A DNA stretch of 23,637 nucleotides from Nocardioides sp. (GCA_003519585.1 DOWL01000076.1:1-23637), one strand, 5' to 3'; counted from the first letter of the stretch, positions 1 to 7,343 are shown. Numbers and translations: made by a program. Notes: generated by a model from the letters alone, not told the origin.

Positions 1-194
1 TCTGCCTCGACAAGACCGTCTGCTACTGCTCGACGATGAACCGCATCGACCTCCCCCACTTCGTGTGGGCCATGGAGGCCCTGGTCGACGGTGTCGTGGT
101 CAACCGCATCGAGGTCGACGACGAGACCGAGAAGTGGGCCAAGGTAGCCCTCGACCGGATGCTCGCCCTCCCCGGCAAGACCCACAAGGATTGA
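1..194 (+). CDS. nadA: Quinolinate synthase, C-terminal fragment (partial)
   Basis: Only the last 63 codons are in the window (reading frame from base 3, TGA at 192-194). The peptide contains a Cys-rich stretch (VCYCSTMNRID) followed by FVWAMEALVDG, VVNRIEVDDE and ALDRMLALPG. This matches the C-terminal domain of NadA, where the third cluster-ligating cysteine sits in a CxxM-type motif and is followed by a short helix and an 'AL-RML' ending. NadA condenses iminoaspartate with dihydroxyacetone phosphate to quinolinate in NAD biosynthesis, using a [4Fe-4S] cluster in the cytoplasm. The rest of the gene lies to the left. Identification rests on a short segment, so it is fairly but not completely sure. 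Confidence 0.75.
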   Translation, partial: CLDKTVCYCSTMNRIDLPHFVWAMEALVDGVVVNRIEVDDETEKWAKVALDRMLALPGKTHKD

Positions 195-230
195 CGAGCC
201 ACTCGTCGGGCCCGTCGAGCCCCCTCACGC

Positions 231-254
231 ATCGGGGCGATCATCGCGCCCGAT
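231..254. terminator. Imperfect hairpin between convergent genes
   Basis: ATCGGGGCGAT (231-241) faces ATCGC-G-CCCGAT (243-254), giving about 10 pairs with one bulged G and a very tight loop. It lies where nadA and the minus-strand unknown gene converge, overlapping the latter's stop. There is no T-run on either side. It could act as a bidirectional terminator, but the call is weak. Confidence 0.3.
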
Positions 255-1422
255 GGTCGGGTCGGTGGGGACCGAGGCCGGTCTTGCGGCGTACCTCGGC
301 CACGACCGCTCGCACGTCCTGCGTGGCCAACTCTTCCGGTGATTGGTGAGTCGAGGCGGCCGGACGCCGGATTTCGACGCGCAACCGTTGGCCGGTCCGG
401 CGGCTCCAGATGGTGGCCTCGGGGCCGAAGTAGTACGTCACGTCCAGCTTCTTGAGCCCGGCGTCCTGCCACCAGGCCTGACCCTCGTCCGCGAAGGCGT
501 GCAAGCGGGCAGCGACGGCGTCGAGGTACGTCCGCGAGACATCGTTGGTGGGACCGCCACCGCCCGCTCGGATACGGGGCGCCTCGTCCTCGGCGTCCAC
601 GCCGGTCCCGACCGCCACGACGACCGGCAGCTCGCGGCGCTCGGGCGCATCCAGACCGGCCAGCGGCACCCGCGCGTCGTTGCCGTCGCTGATCTCGCCG
701 CGCCAAGCGGCGCCCTCGCGCACCAGCGCCACGCTCACCTCGACCCCCCGGAAGGTGCGCCGGAGGGTGGTCAGGGCGACGCGGTCGACCCCGTCCCACC
801 GCAGGTCGCGCGTGGCCGAAATGCCCGGCCGAAAGCCGGCGGGTGCGATCGCCTCGGGACTGGTGGCCACGACGACGCCATCGCGATCAGCGACTTCCAA
901 CCGAGCACGACCGAGGCCGTCGGGAGCGATCCGGTAGCAGGTTCGCGCAGAGTGCCGGCGGTCCGGACTCGCCTTCCAGTCACCCACCAGCGTGTGCTCG
1001 AGCCCGCGCTGGAGCGTCAGGTCCCGGAGCCGCTCCAACTCCTCGCGCTCCCAGCCCCGCGACTCCCCCAGACGCACCATGCCGGCGTGCACCACCTCGA
1101 GGGCGAGCCGGGCGCGGTCCGACGGGGCCCACTCGGCGATGCCTGCTGGCAGAACGACACTCGCATGCTCGAGGTCGCCCTCGAGCCGGTCGACCGAGAC
1201 CGTGACCCGGACCCGCCCGTCCGTGGAGACACGCCCGCAGCCGAACCGCAGCCAGGAGCGAAAGGCAGGCAGCCGCAACTCCCGGAGCCCGATCGAATAC
1301 ACGACCGTGACACTGCGGGCGCTCTTGCAGAACGCGTCAACATCTGGATTCGAGTCCCACGGCTCGTCGAGGTGGCCAGACGGCGGCCAGACGTCGACGT
1401 TCTGCATGACGCGCGAGGACAT
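241..1422 (-). CDS. Hypothetical protein, unrecognised family
   Basis: About 393 aa from ATG at 1422 (begins MSSRVMQNVDVW). The open frame continues 21 codons upstream to 1485, but that extension only translates a tandem repeat. The ATG at 1422 has a TATCGT -10-like box ending six bases before it, the usual actinobacterial leaderless arrangement. No signal peptide, membrane span or catalytic motif was recognised. The protein is rich in charged residues and beta-like segments, with a conserved-looking C-terminal block (WWQDAGLKKLDVTYYFGP, then ATIWSRRTGQRLRVEIRRP) that may be a small folded domain. An internal RAGGGGPTND looks like a linker. Codon use is typical of the neighbourhood, so it appears to be a real gene. 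It is divergent from the VanZ-like gene. No function is proposed. Confidence 0.7.
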   Translation of the reverse strand: MSSRVMQNVDVWPPSGHLDEPWDSNPDVDAFCKSARSVTVVYSIGLRELRLPAFRSWLRFGCGRVSTDGRVRVTVSVDRLEGDLEHASVVLPAGIAEWAPSDRARLALEVVHAGMVRLGESRGWEREELERLRDLTLQRGLEHTLVGDWKASPDRRHSARTCYRIAPDGLGRARLEVADRDGVVVATSPEAIAPAGFRPGISATRDLRWDGVDRVALTTLRRTFRGVEVSVALVREGAAWRGEISDGNDARVPLAGLDAPERRELPVVVAVGTGVDAEDEAPRIRAGGGGPTNDVSRTYLDAVAARLHAFADEGQAWWQDAGLKKLDVTYYFGPEATIWSRRTGQRLRVEIRRPAASTHQSPEELATQDVRAVVAEVRRKTGLGPHRPDHRAR

Positions 1423-1428
1423 GGCGTG

Positions 1429-1434
1429 ACGATA
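1429..1434 (-). promoter_or_regulatory. Putative -10 box for leaderless transcript of the unknown gene
   Basis: On the minus strand TATCGT (TANNNT) is followed by six bases (CACGCC) and then the ATG at 1422, with no Shine-Dalgarno. The region where a -35 box would lie overlaps the first copy of the 21-bp repeat. Inferred from spacing only. Confidence 0.45.
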
Positions 1435-1441
1435 GACACAT

Positions 1442-1483
1442 GCGTGCCCACTGACTCGGCACGCGTGCCCACTGACTCGGCAC
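1442..1483. repeat. Two perfect tandem copies of a 21-bp unit, operator-like
   Basis: The copies at 1442-1462 and 1463-1483 are identical. Each contains an inverted repeat GTGCC-N9-GGCAC (1444-1448/1458-1462 and 1465-1469/1479-1483). The repeat sits between two divergent genes, over the expected -35 position of the minus-strand gene and just before the VanZ-like GTG start. Centres 21 bp apart place both palindromes on the same helix face, as for a cooperative repressor pair. The cognate regulator is unknown. Confidence 0.6.
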
Positions 1484-1493
1484 ACTTGGTCAC

Positions 1494-1961
1494 GTGCTGC
1501 ATCGCCATCCGTTCCTGAGCGTCGTCACGCTGGCCTACCTGGCCTTCGTGGGTTGGGTGACGCTCACGCCGGGCTCAGAGGCGCCGACCTCGAGTGACCT
1601 GGTGCTGCGGGTGCTCGCCAAGATCCAGCGGTACGACGAGCTGAGCTGGCTCACCTACGACCGGGCGGAGTACCTCGCCAATGTGGCGCTCTTCGTGCCG
1701 GTCGGGCTGTTCCTGCTGCTGCTGTTCGGGACCCGGCTGTGGTGGCTGGCGCTGGCCGCCGCGATCATCATGACGTCCTTCATCGAGACCGCACAGCGGG
1801 CGATCCCCGGGCGATTCCCCGACCAGCGCGACATCGCCGCCAACACCATGGGCGCGGTCGTCGGCATCGTGCTCGGGCTGGTGCTCACGTTCCCGGCGAC
1901 GCTGCGACGGTGGCGCGACGAGGACGGCTGGCGACCCTCGGAGACGTACGCGCGGCGCTAG
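1494..1961 (+). CDS. VanZ-like family membrane protein
   Basis: 155 aa from a GTG start. An N-terminal hydrophobic helix (FLSVVTLAYLAFVGWVTL, about residues 7-24) is followed by a polar segment, then spans near 62-80 (ANVALFVPVGLFLLLL), 83-95 and 118-135. The motif pattern ANVALFVPVG ... IETAQRAIPGRFPDQRDIAANTMGAVVG is the VanZ-like signature: N-x-x-x-F-x-P-x-G, then E-x-x-Q, then D-I-x-x-N-x-x-G. Family members are integral membrane proteins; VanZ itself gives low-level teicoplanin resistance, while most homologues have no proven role. No clear Shine-Dalgarno precedes the GTG. The gene is convergent with the GreA/GreB-like gene, only 13 bases away. The family call is confident, the function is not. 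Confidence 0.85.
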   Translation: MLHRHPFLSVVTLAYLAFVGWVTLTPGSEAPTSSDLVLRVLAKIQRYDELSWLTYDRAEYLANVALFVPVGLFLLLLFGTRLWWLALAAAIIMTSFIETAQRAIPGRFPDQRDIAANTMGAVVGIVLGLVLTFPATLRRWRDEDGWRPSETYARR

Positions 1962-1974
1962 TCTGCGCCGTGGC

Positions 1975-2436
1975 TCAGGCGGCCAGTGTCTCGCCGACCG
2001 CGCGGATGGTCGCGGTCATCGTGACCCCGGGCCGGGGCTGGAAGCTGACCGTGGTGCCGACCTCGGCACCGACGATGGCCCGGCCCAGCGGGCTGAGGGG
2101 GGTGATGGTGTCGACGCCCGCAAACGCCTGCTCGACGGAGCCGACGAGGTAGGTCTCGTCACCGTCGCCGAGGTCGAGGGTGACGACGTCTCCGAGTGAG
2201 ACCACGCCGCTGACGTGTTCGCGACGCCGGCTCTCGACGATCTCGAGCTCGAGCCCCGCGATCCGCTCGTCCAGGAGCTGCAGCCGGATCGAGGCCTCGA
2301 CGTTGGTGGCCCGGTCAGCGACGTCGCCGGAGGATTCGATGAGGGTCTCGGCCATGAGCGCCGCGCGCTCGGACCGCAAGGACTGCAAACGGTCGGTGAG
2401 AAGAGTCAGGCTGTCGGTGCCGACGGGGACGGTCAT
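1975..2436 (-). CDS. GreA/GreB-type transcript-cleavage factor
   Basis: 153 aa from ATG at 2436 (MTVPVGTDSL), chosen because the 27-codon upstream extension is low-complexity and a GGGAG element lies 11 bases before this ATG. Residues about 8-75 form the N-terminal antiparallel coiled coil; its tip reads GDVAD, keeping acidic residues at positions (D38, D41) that match the catalytic D41/E44 pair of E. coli GreA. Residues about 80-153 are the FKBP-like C-terminal domain (GDVVTLDLGDGDETYLVG ... SPLGRAIVGAEVG). Such factors enter the RNA polymerase secondary channel and stimulate cleavage of backtracked RNA. It is likely a divergent paralogue rather than the main GreA, so no symbol is given. Confidence 0.85.
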   Translation of the reverse strand: MTVPVGTDSLTLLTDRLQSLRSERAALMAETLIESSGDVADRATNVEASIRLQLLDERIAGLELEIVESRRREHVSGVVSLGDVVTLDLGDGDETYLVGSVEQAFAGVDTITPLSPLGRAIVGAEVGTTVSFQPRPGVTMTATIRAVGETLAA

Positions 2437-2522
2437 AGTGTGGGGAACTCCCGGAGATGGCGGGGCGGGTGCGGCGGATGCCTTGCATGTGCCGCTGCTG
2501 TGCGAAGCCCAAACCACCAGGA

Positions 2523-2538
2523 GGGAAGTTCTCTTCCC
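2523..2538 (-). terminator. Short hairpin downstream of the histidine kinase gene
   Basis: GGGAAG (2523-2528) and CTTCCC (2533-2538) form a perfect 6-bp stem with a TTCT loop (AGAA on the minus strand). It lies about 30 bases after the kinase stop and before the greA-like start on the same strand. There is no strong T-run. It could be a weak terminator or part of the greA-like leader. Confidence 0.3.
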
Positions 2539-2565
2539 GAATCTTCGATCAACCCCGCGAAAGAT

Positions 2566-3771
2566 TCAGTCCGGGAGTTCGAACCAGAACCGCGAGCCCT
2601 CGACCACGGCCGGGTCGATGCCGATCCGGCCGCCGTGGGCGCCCACGATGCGCCGGCAGGTGGCTAGGCCGATGCCCGAACCTTCGATCCGGTTGTCGAC
2701 CCGGGCGAGCGGTTCGAAGACCCGATGCCGGTCGGCAGGGGGCACCCCGCGCCCGTTGTCGGTGATCTCGATGCGCCAGGCCCGCTGGACGTGTCGCGCA
2801 CCGATGTGAATGTCGAGGGGTCGCTCGTCGGAGTGGTACTTCGCGGCGTTGCCGAGGAGGTTCTGCAGGACCGCCCGCAGCTGGGCACGGTCGCCGAGCA
2901 CCGTCGGGAGCCGGTCGATATGCAAGGTGGCGTCGACGAGGTCGGGGCCGAGGTCGTCGAGCACCTCACCGAGCACGAAGTCGAGGTCGACCTCGGTCGC
3001 CTTGAGGGTGCCGCCGAGCCGAGCGAAGTCGAGCACGTCGTCGAGGAGGTCGGCCATCCGCGAGGCGCCGTTGATCGCGCGGCCGAGCAGCCCGAGCGTG
3101 TCGGCGTCGGCGCCCTCCTCCTGAAGCTGCTCGCGGATCAGCGAGAGCGAGAGGGAGATGGTCGTGATGGGGGTCTTGAGGTCGTGGCTCACCTGGCCGG
3201 CGAACGACGCGAGCCGCTCGTTGGACCGCTCCAGCTCGGCCTGCACCGACTGGTTCTCCATCAGGCTCAGCGCCAGCTCGCGGCTGCGCAGGCGCAGCTC
3301 GAAGACGTCCACGACCCGCTCGGCGAGGGTGGCCAGGGCCGCCAGCATCCGGGGCTCGGGGGTGCGGGGCCGTTCGTCGAAGACGCACAGCGTGCCGACC
3401 GCGACGCCGTCACGAGTCACCAACGGATGCGCGGCGTAGAACCGGACCTTGCCCAGCTCGCCGGTCACGAACGGGTTGCGGGCGAACCGGGCGTCCTCGG
3501 ACGCATCGGCGAGCGCGACGGGCGTGCCCTCACGCACCGTCACCGCGCACATGGAGTCCTCACGCGCGCAGACGGCCGGCTCGAAACCGACGGTCGCGAC
3601 CTGGTGCTGCTCGACGTCGGTGATCATGTTGATCGTCGCCATCGGGACGTCGGCGATCTGGGCTGCGAGCTCCACCACGGACTGCAGTTGGGCCTTCGGC
3701 GGCATCCGCACGGCGTCGTACGCCGTGATCGCGGCGACCCGGCGTCGGTCGTCGATCTCCACCACTCGCAC
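2566..3771 (-). CDS. GAF-domain sensor histidine kinase
   Basis: 401 aa with a GTG start at 3771. A TATGCT box ends six bases before the GTG, pointing to a leaderless mRNA. Residues about 28-160 form a GAF domain (AAQIADVPMATINMITD ... VRFYAAHPLVTRDGVAVGTLCVFDE) of the cytoplasmic type common before phosphorelay or light/redox-sensing kinases. A short coiled coil follows, then the HisKA dimerisation domain with phospho-acceptor H196 in SHDLKTP. The HATPase has an N box (LQNLLGNAAKY, N304/N308), G1 box DNGRG (338-342) and G2 box GSGIGLA (364-370). All catalytic motifs are present. There are no membrane spans and no adjacent response regulator, so it is an orphan kinase. Cys68 and Cys75 in the GAF domain could be sensory, but this is speculative. 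Confidence 0.92.
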   Translation of the reverse strand: MRVVEIDDRRRVAAITAYDAVRMPPKAQLQSVVELAAQIADVPMATINMITDVEQHQVATVGFEPAVCAREDSMCAVTVREGTPVALADASEDARFARNPFVTGELGKVRFYAAHPLVTRDGVAVGTLCVFDERPRTPEPRMLAALATLAERVVDVFELRLRSRELALSLMENQSVQAELERSNERLASFAGQVSHDLKTPITTISLSLSLIREQLQEEGADADTLGLLGRAINGASRMADLLDDVLDFARLGGTLKATEVDLDFVLGEVLDDLGPDLVDATLHIDRLPTVLGDRAQLRAVLQNLLGNAAKYHSDERPLDIHIGARHVQRAWRIEITDNGRGVPPADRHRVFEPLARVDNRIEGSGIGLATCRRIVGAHGGRIGIDPAVVEGSRFWFELPD

Positions 3772-3777
3772 CGATCC

Positions 3778-3783
3778 AGCATA
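3778..3783 (-). promoter_or_regulatory. Putative -10 box of the leaderless kinase gene
   Basis: On the minus strand TATGCT is followed by GGATCG and then the GTG start at 3771. The TANNNT-N6-GTG spacing is the same as that before the unknown gene at 1422. No -35 match was seen. Confidence 0.5.
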
Positions 3784-3857
3784 GGGACCGGGGGTGGTGC
3801 TTCGTGGCCGAACGCCGTACCTCGCCGGGCGACGTACGGGTGCCGCCCAGGTCGGTG

Positions 3858-4439
3858 TCAGAGCCCTGGTGCGCCCCAGAGGGCCAGCCAGGAGGAGAGC
3901 TCCGGCTCGATCGGCAGCTCAGCGCCCAGCGTGTCGCGGACCTGCAGTTCGAGCAGGTTGTCGCGACGTTGGGGTCCGACGGGTGCGAACGGGTAGAACG
4001 TGCCCTTCTTGTAGAGGTAGACAAGCCCCACCTTGCGTCCTGTCGGGTCCACGAACGGGATGAGCGAGCAGAGCAGCCCCGGCCCATAGCCGGCCGCCTC
4101 GAGGGTGGTGTTGACGGCGTGCAGGTCGGTGCAGAGTTCGCCCATGCCCTCGAGGTCCCCTGGATCGCGATGCACCTGCAGCCAGGTGAAGCCGAACTCG
4201 TCGCTACTGGTCTGGACCACCGGCGCGTCCGCGCTGGCCTCGAGGAGCGCGAGCACCTCGTCCTGGGTCTGGTGGAACCCAGCTCCCGTGGCCGCGCGGT
4301 AGCAGACCGAACCGGCACCGGTGGGCATCAGCCCCACCGCCGTCTGCAACGTGATGGCCGCACTCGGCACCAGGAAGAGGGCGTCGAGGTTGGCGCGCTT
4401 GGGCCGGCTCCGCCCGGTCAGCGTGTCCCAGAAGCCCAC
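3858..4439 (-). CDS. pspAB: PspA-associated protein PspAB
   Basis: 193 aa, GTG start. The N-terminus (GFWDTLTGRSRPKRANLDALFLVPSAA) and overall pattern (FTWLQVHRD, TDLHAVNTTLEAAGYGPGLLCSLIPF, GLVYLYKKGTFYPFAP) match the actinobacterial PspAB family. These proteins are encoded with an HtpX-type protease and with PspA and PspAA. The molecular role is not established; genomic linkage implies a part in the envelope-stress response. It lies 38 bases after htpX on the same strand, and a TACGGT box seven bases before the GTG might also allow separate leaderless transcription. There is no membrane span or signal peptide, so it is probably cytoplasmic. The family call rests on remembered family sequence plus context. 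Confidence 0.85.
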   Translation of the reverse strand: MGFWDTLTGRSRPKRANLDALFLVPSAAITLQTAVGLMPTGAGSVCYRAATGAGFHQTQDEVLALLEASADAPVVQTSSDEFGFTWLQVHRDPGDLEGMGELCTDLHAVNTTLEAAGYGPGLLCSLIPFVDPTGRKVGLVYLYKKGTFYPFAPVGPQRRDNLLELQVRDTLGAELPIEPELSSWLALWGAPGL

Positions 4440-4477
4440 GAACGAAACCGTACGACGCGCCGCCGACCCGGCAGGGC

Positions 4478-5410
4478 TCAGCCGGTGGGCCGGCTGAGCT
4501 CGGCCTGGATGCGGGCGAGCTGCTCAAGGCGCTGTTCGAGCGAGGGGTGGGTGGAGGTCAGGGTGCGCAGCGAGACCCCGCTGATCGCGGGAGCGATGCA
4601 GAGCGCGCTGGCGGCGCCGACCTGGCGCAGGTCGCGCTGCGGAATCTGGTTGATGCCGCCGGTGATCTTCTGCAAGGCGGACGCGAGGGCGTCCGGCCGC
4701 ATGGTGAGGTAGGCACCCGCGCGGTCGGCGGCCAGCTCGCGATAGCGCGAGAGGAGCCGCAGCAGGACGAAGCTCACGGCGTACACGGCCAGGCTGACCA
4801 GGAGCACCAACAGCCAGACCGGCAGGCCGCCGTTGTTGTCCCGACCCCGTCCGCCGAAGAAGCCGAGCGCGCCGTACTGCGAACCCTGGGTCAGCATCCC
4901 GGCCGCGATGCCGGCGCTCGAGGCGACGGTCATGACCAGGACGTCGCGGTGCGCGACGTGCGACAACTCGTGGGCGAGCACCCCCTCGAGCTCCTCGGCG
5001 GTGAGCATGCCGAGGATGCCGGTGGTCACGCAGACCACTGCGCGCTCAGGGGAGCGGCCGGTGGCGAAGGCGTTGGGGACCGGGGTGTCGGCCACCCCGA
5101 CGCGCGGCTTGGGCATGTCGGCGAGCGCACAGAGCCGGTCGATCATGCCGTGCAGCTCGGGCGCCTCCGCCGGCGTGACCTCGCGGGCCCGCATCGCCCG
5201 CATGGCGACCTTGTCGGAGTTGGCCCACTGGTAGAACGCGACAGCGATGCCGCCGAGCCCGACCAGTAGACCGAGGCCGTAGCCGAAGCCGGCGCCGACC
5301 ACCAGGGCGATGCCCACGACCAGCGCCACGAACAACGCACCGAGCAGGAACATCACCGTGGTCATCCGGACGGTCAGCCCGGTGTCGCCCACGAAGCGAG
5401 AGCGTGCCAT
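4478..5410 (-). CDS. htpX: HtpX-like M48 zinc metalloprotease
   Basis: 310 aa from ATG at 5410 (MARSRFVGDTGL). The open frame extends seven codons to a GTG, but that extension looks non-conserved. Two N-terminal membrane helices span about residues 17-38 and 42-61. The zinc motif is HELSH (H147, E148, H151), with the third ligand in the ELAADRAGAYL segment after a second hydrophobic pair (about 155-170 and 182-205). HtpX proteases degrade misfolded membrane proteins from the cytoplasmic face. The gene sits between pspAA and pspAB, the usual actinobacterial neighbourhood, implying a membrane quality-control module with PspA. The downstream THPSLEQRLEQLARI is the typical M48 C-terminal end. All catalytic residues are present. 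Confidence 0.93.
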   Translation of the reverse strand: MARSRFVGDTGLTVRMTTVMFLLGALFVALVVGIALVVGAGFGYGLGLLVGLGGIAVAFYQWANSDKVAMRAMRAREVTPAEAPELHGMIDRLCALADMPKPRVGVADTPVPNAFATGRSPERAVVCVTTGILGMLTAEELEGVLAHELSHVAHRDVLVMTVASSAGIAAGMLTQGSQYGALGFFGGRGRDNNGGLPVWLLVLLVSLAVYAVSFVLLRLLSRYRELAADRAGAYLTMRPDALASALQKITGGINQIPQRDLRQVGAASALCIAPAISGVSLRTLTSTHPSLEQRLEQLARIQAELSRPTG

Positions 5411-5480
5411 GCACCCAGTGTGGCCGGGCACCCCAAGAGCAGCCTGTGCGGCCGCGATGACGAAGCGGTGGCCGCGTCGC

Positions 5481-5759
5481 TCAACCGGGGATGAGGCCGT
5501 CCTCGGTGAGCATCTGGCGGACCTGGTCGAGGGTCGCGTCGGACGGCGGAAGGATCAGGTCGGAGTCGTCGAGGGAGTCCAGCGGATGGGCTACACCGGC
5601 CGTGCGTACGCCGTCGAGCAGGGCGGCCAGGGCGCCGGCGAAGGCCGCTTCGTCACCGGCCTCGACGGCCGCCTCGAGCGTGGCGTCGAGCTCGTTGAGC
5701 CGGTCGAGCGCGTGCTCGGCGACGTCGAACTGTCCCTCGCCGAGGATCCGGACGATCAC
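5481..5759 (-). CDS. pspAA: PspA-associated protein PspAA
   Basis: 92 aa, ATG start. The sequence begins MIVRILGEGQFDVAEHALDRLNELD and ends LDQVRQMLTEDGLIPG, matching the small PspAA family that follows pspA in actinobacteria. It starts only three bases after the pspA stop, so the two are certainly co-transcribed and probably translationally coupled. The protein is acidic and mostly helical with no membrane span. It is thought to partner PspA in the membrane-stress system; its biochemical activity is unknown. Confidence 0.88.
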   Translation of the reverse strand: MIVRILGEGQFDVAEHALDRLNELDATLEAAVEAGDEAAFAGALAALLDGVRTAGVAHPLDSLDDSDLILPPSDATLDQVRQMLTEDGLIPG

Positions 5760-5762
5760 GGC

Positions 5763-6569
5763 TCAGGCGTCCTTGGTCGCGTCGCTCGCCGCCTCCTGCT
5801 TCGCGGGCTCCTCGGCGAGGATCTCACCGGGCTCGGGCGCCTCGATCGCCTCGGGCTGCTGGGCCGCCGGGATGGCGGTGCCTTTGAGGCGAGCCAACTC
5901 CAGCTCGACGTCGGCCTGCGAACTCATCGCCTCGAGCTCGCGGGTGATGTCGTCGCCGGCGTTGATGGCCGAGGCGTCGTCGAGGGCACCGGAGGCGATC
6001 AGCTCGTCGATCGCACCAGCGCGGGCCTGCATCTGGGCGGTCTTGTCCTCGGCCCGCTGGATCGCCATGCCGACGTCGCCCATCTCCTCCCCGATGCCGG
6101 ACATCGCCTCGTTGATCCGGGTCTGCGCCTCGGCGGCGGTGTAGGTGGCCTTGATGGTCTCCTTGCGGGTGCGGAACGCCTCGACCTTGGCCTGGAGCCG
6201 CTGCTGAGCCAGGGTGAGCTTCTCCTCCTCGCCCTGGAGCTGGGCGTGCTGGGCCTTGAGCTCGGTGATCTGGCCGTTGAGCCCGGACTTGCGAGTCAGG
6301 GCCTCGCGCGCGAGGTCCTCACGGCCCATCTGGATGGCCTTCTCGGCCTGGTCCTGCAGCTTGGCCGACTGCTGCTCGAGCTGGACGACCTGGAGCTCGA
6401 CCCGCTTGCGGCTGGTCGCGACGTCGGCCACGCCCCGGCGCACCTTGGACAGCAGATCCAGCTGGCGCTGGTAGCTGTAGTCGAGGGTCTCGCGCGGGTC
6501 CTCGGCCCGGTCGAGGGCCTTGTTGGCCTTGGACCGGAAGATCAGGCTGATCCGCTTCATGATGCTCAT
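5763..6569 (-). CDS. pspA: PspA/IM30 (Vipp1) family membrane-stress protein
   Basis: 268 aa from ATG at 6569 (MSIMKRISLIFRSKANKALD). This start has GAGAGGGA about ten bases upstream; a 15-codon upstream extension to 6614 lacks family conservation. The N-terminal amphipathic helix (about residues 1-20) is followed by long coiled-coil helices over residues 25-215, including the EDPRETLDYSYQRQ motif typical of PspA/IM30. The tail (about 225-268) is Pro/Glu/Ala-rich and looks disordered. PspA forms oligomeric, ESCRT-III-like scaffolds that bind and protect damaged cytoplasmic membrane. It is the first gene of the pspA-pspAA-htpX-pspAB operon; the promoter should lie between 6615 and 6758. No PspF/PspB/PspC gene is present, as expected in actinobacteria. 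Confidence 0.93.
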   Translation of the reverse strand: MSIMKRISLIFRSKANKALDRAEDPRETLDYSYQRQLDLLSKVRRGVADVATSRKRVELQVVQLEQQSAKLQDQAEKAIQMGREDLAREALTRKSGLNGQITELKAQHAQLQGEEEKLTLAQQRLQAKVEAFRTRKETIKATYTAAEAQTRINEAMSGIGEEMGDVGMAIQRAEDKTAQMQARAGAIDELIASGALDDASAINAGDDITRELEAMSSQADVELELARLKGTAIPAAQQPEAIEAPEPGEILAEEPAKQEAASDATKDA

Positions 6570-6700
6570 GCGGTCGGGTCCCTCTCGGATGCTCGTCAGA
6601 TGCGGGGTAGTCATCGTGCAGGCTGTGACCTCACCCTACGGCGGCCTCGCAAGACGCCGGTAGGCTCGTACCACTCGGCACACTCTCGTCAGCCACACCA

Positions 6701-6740
6701 TCAGACCCAGTCAGACCTAGTCAGTCTCAGCCAGACACCG
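6701..6740. repeat. Four 10-bp phased repeats (YCAGAC-like)
   Basis: Four consecutive decamers begin TCAGAC, TCAGAC, TCAGTC and CCAGAC at 6701, 6711, 6721 and 6731. The period is exactly ten bases, one DNA turn. They lie in the divergent region between pspA and the DUF3043 gene, just before the Shine-Dalgarno of the latter. They could be a multi-site operator or an A/T-poor bending element; the function is unknown. Confidence 0.5.
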
Positions 6741-6758
6741 CACCTTTCGAGGCCCACG

Positions 6759-7343
6759 TTGTTCCGTCGTACCAGACAAGAAGTCGCCACCCCTCCGCTC
6801 GAGGAGACCACGACCTCCGGCAAGGGTCGCCCGACCCCGACCCGCAAGGAGGCCGAGGCCGCGGCCAAGGCGCGTGCCAAGCCGCCGCGCACCCGCAAGG
6901 AGCAGGCCGCGGCGCAACGCTCCGCTCGAGGCGAGTCGAGCCAGCGGGTGCGCCAGGGGATGCGCAACGGCGAGGAGAAGTACCTCCTCCCCCGCGACAA
7001 GGGGCCGATGCGCCGCTTCATCCGCGACTTCGTGGACAGCCGGTTCAGCTTCGTCGAGCTGATCATCCCGCTGCTCGTCGTCACGATGATCCTGGGCTAC
7101 TCCGGGAACGACCGGCTGGCCGGGTTCGGCAACGCCCTCCTCTTCGGGTCGATCGCCCTCGTGATCATCGACATGCTCCTGCTGAGGTTCCGGCTGCGGC
7201 GGCAACTGGCCGCGCGTTTCCCCGATCAGCCGATCAAGGGCACGACCTACTACGCCGTCACCCGGGCCATGCAGATGAAGTTCATGCGGCTGCCCAAGCC
7301 GAAGGTCAAGATCGGTCAGGAGCTACCCGAGCACTACCGATGA
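6759..7343 (+). CDS. DUF3043 domain-containing membrane protein
   Basis: 194 aa. I choose TTG at 6759 (reads MFRRTRQEVATPP) because GAGG lies six bases before it; the long open frame upstream is antisense to pspA. Residues 1-75 are a Lys/Arg/Ala-rich, basic and probably disordered cytoplasmic arm (KGRPTPTRKEAEAAAKARAK). A linker (MRNGEEKYLLPRDKGPMRRFIRDFVDSRFSFVE) precedes two membrane helices at about residues 107-123 and 130-149. The C-terminus ends in KVKIGQELPEHYR. This layout matches the actinobacterial DUF3043 family, which has no known function. It is divergent from pspA and is followed 25 bases later by the permease gene. Confidence 0.85.
   Translation: MFRRTRQEVATPPLEETTTSGKGRPTPTRKEAEAAAKARAKPPRTRKEQAAAQRSARGESSQRVRQGMRNGEEKYLLPRDKGPMRRFIRDFVDSRFSFVELIIPLLVVTMILGYSGNDRLAGFGNALLFGSIALVIIDMLLLRFRLRRQLAARFPDQPIKGTTYYAVTRAMQMKFMRLPKPKVKIGQELPEHYR

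Noticed and set aside
1442..1483. Tandem repeat as a minimal CRISPR array
   Set aside because: Directly adjacent copies with no spacers and no cas genes nearby.
1423..1485. 21-codon N-terminal extension of the unknown minus-strand protein
   Set aside because: It translates only the tandem 21-bp repeat (the repeated CRVSGHA residues) and lies upstream of the likely -10 box.
2725..3996. Plus-strand 423-codon open frame opposite the histidine kinase
   Set aside because: No recognisable domain, and it covers the kinase with complete H, N and G boxes on the other strand.
5310..6758. Long plus-strand open frame in front of the DUF3043 start
   Set aside because: It is antisense to pspA and pspAA and reads as Leu/Gly/Asp-rich low-complexity protein. 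It is a by-product of GC-rich codon bias; only the part from 6759 is a gene.
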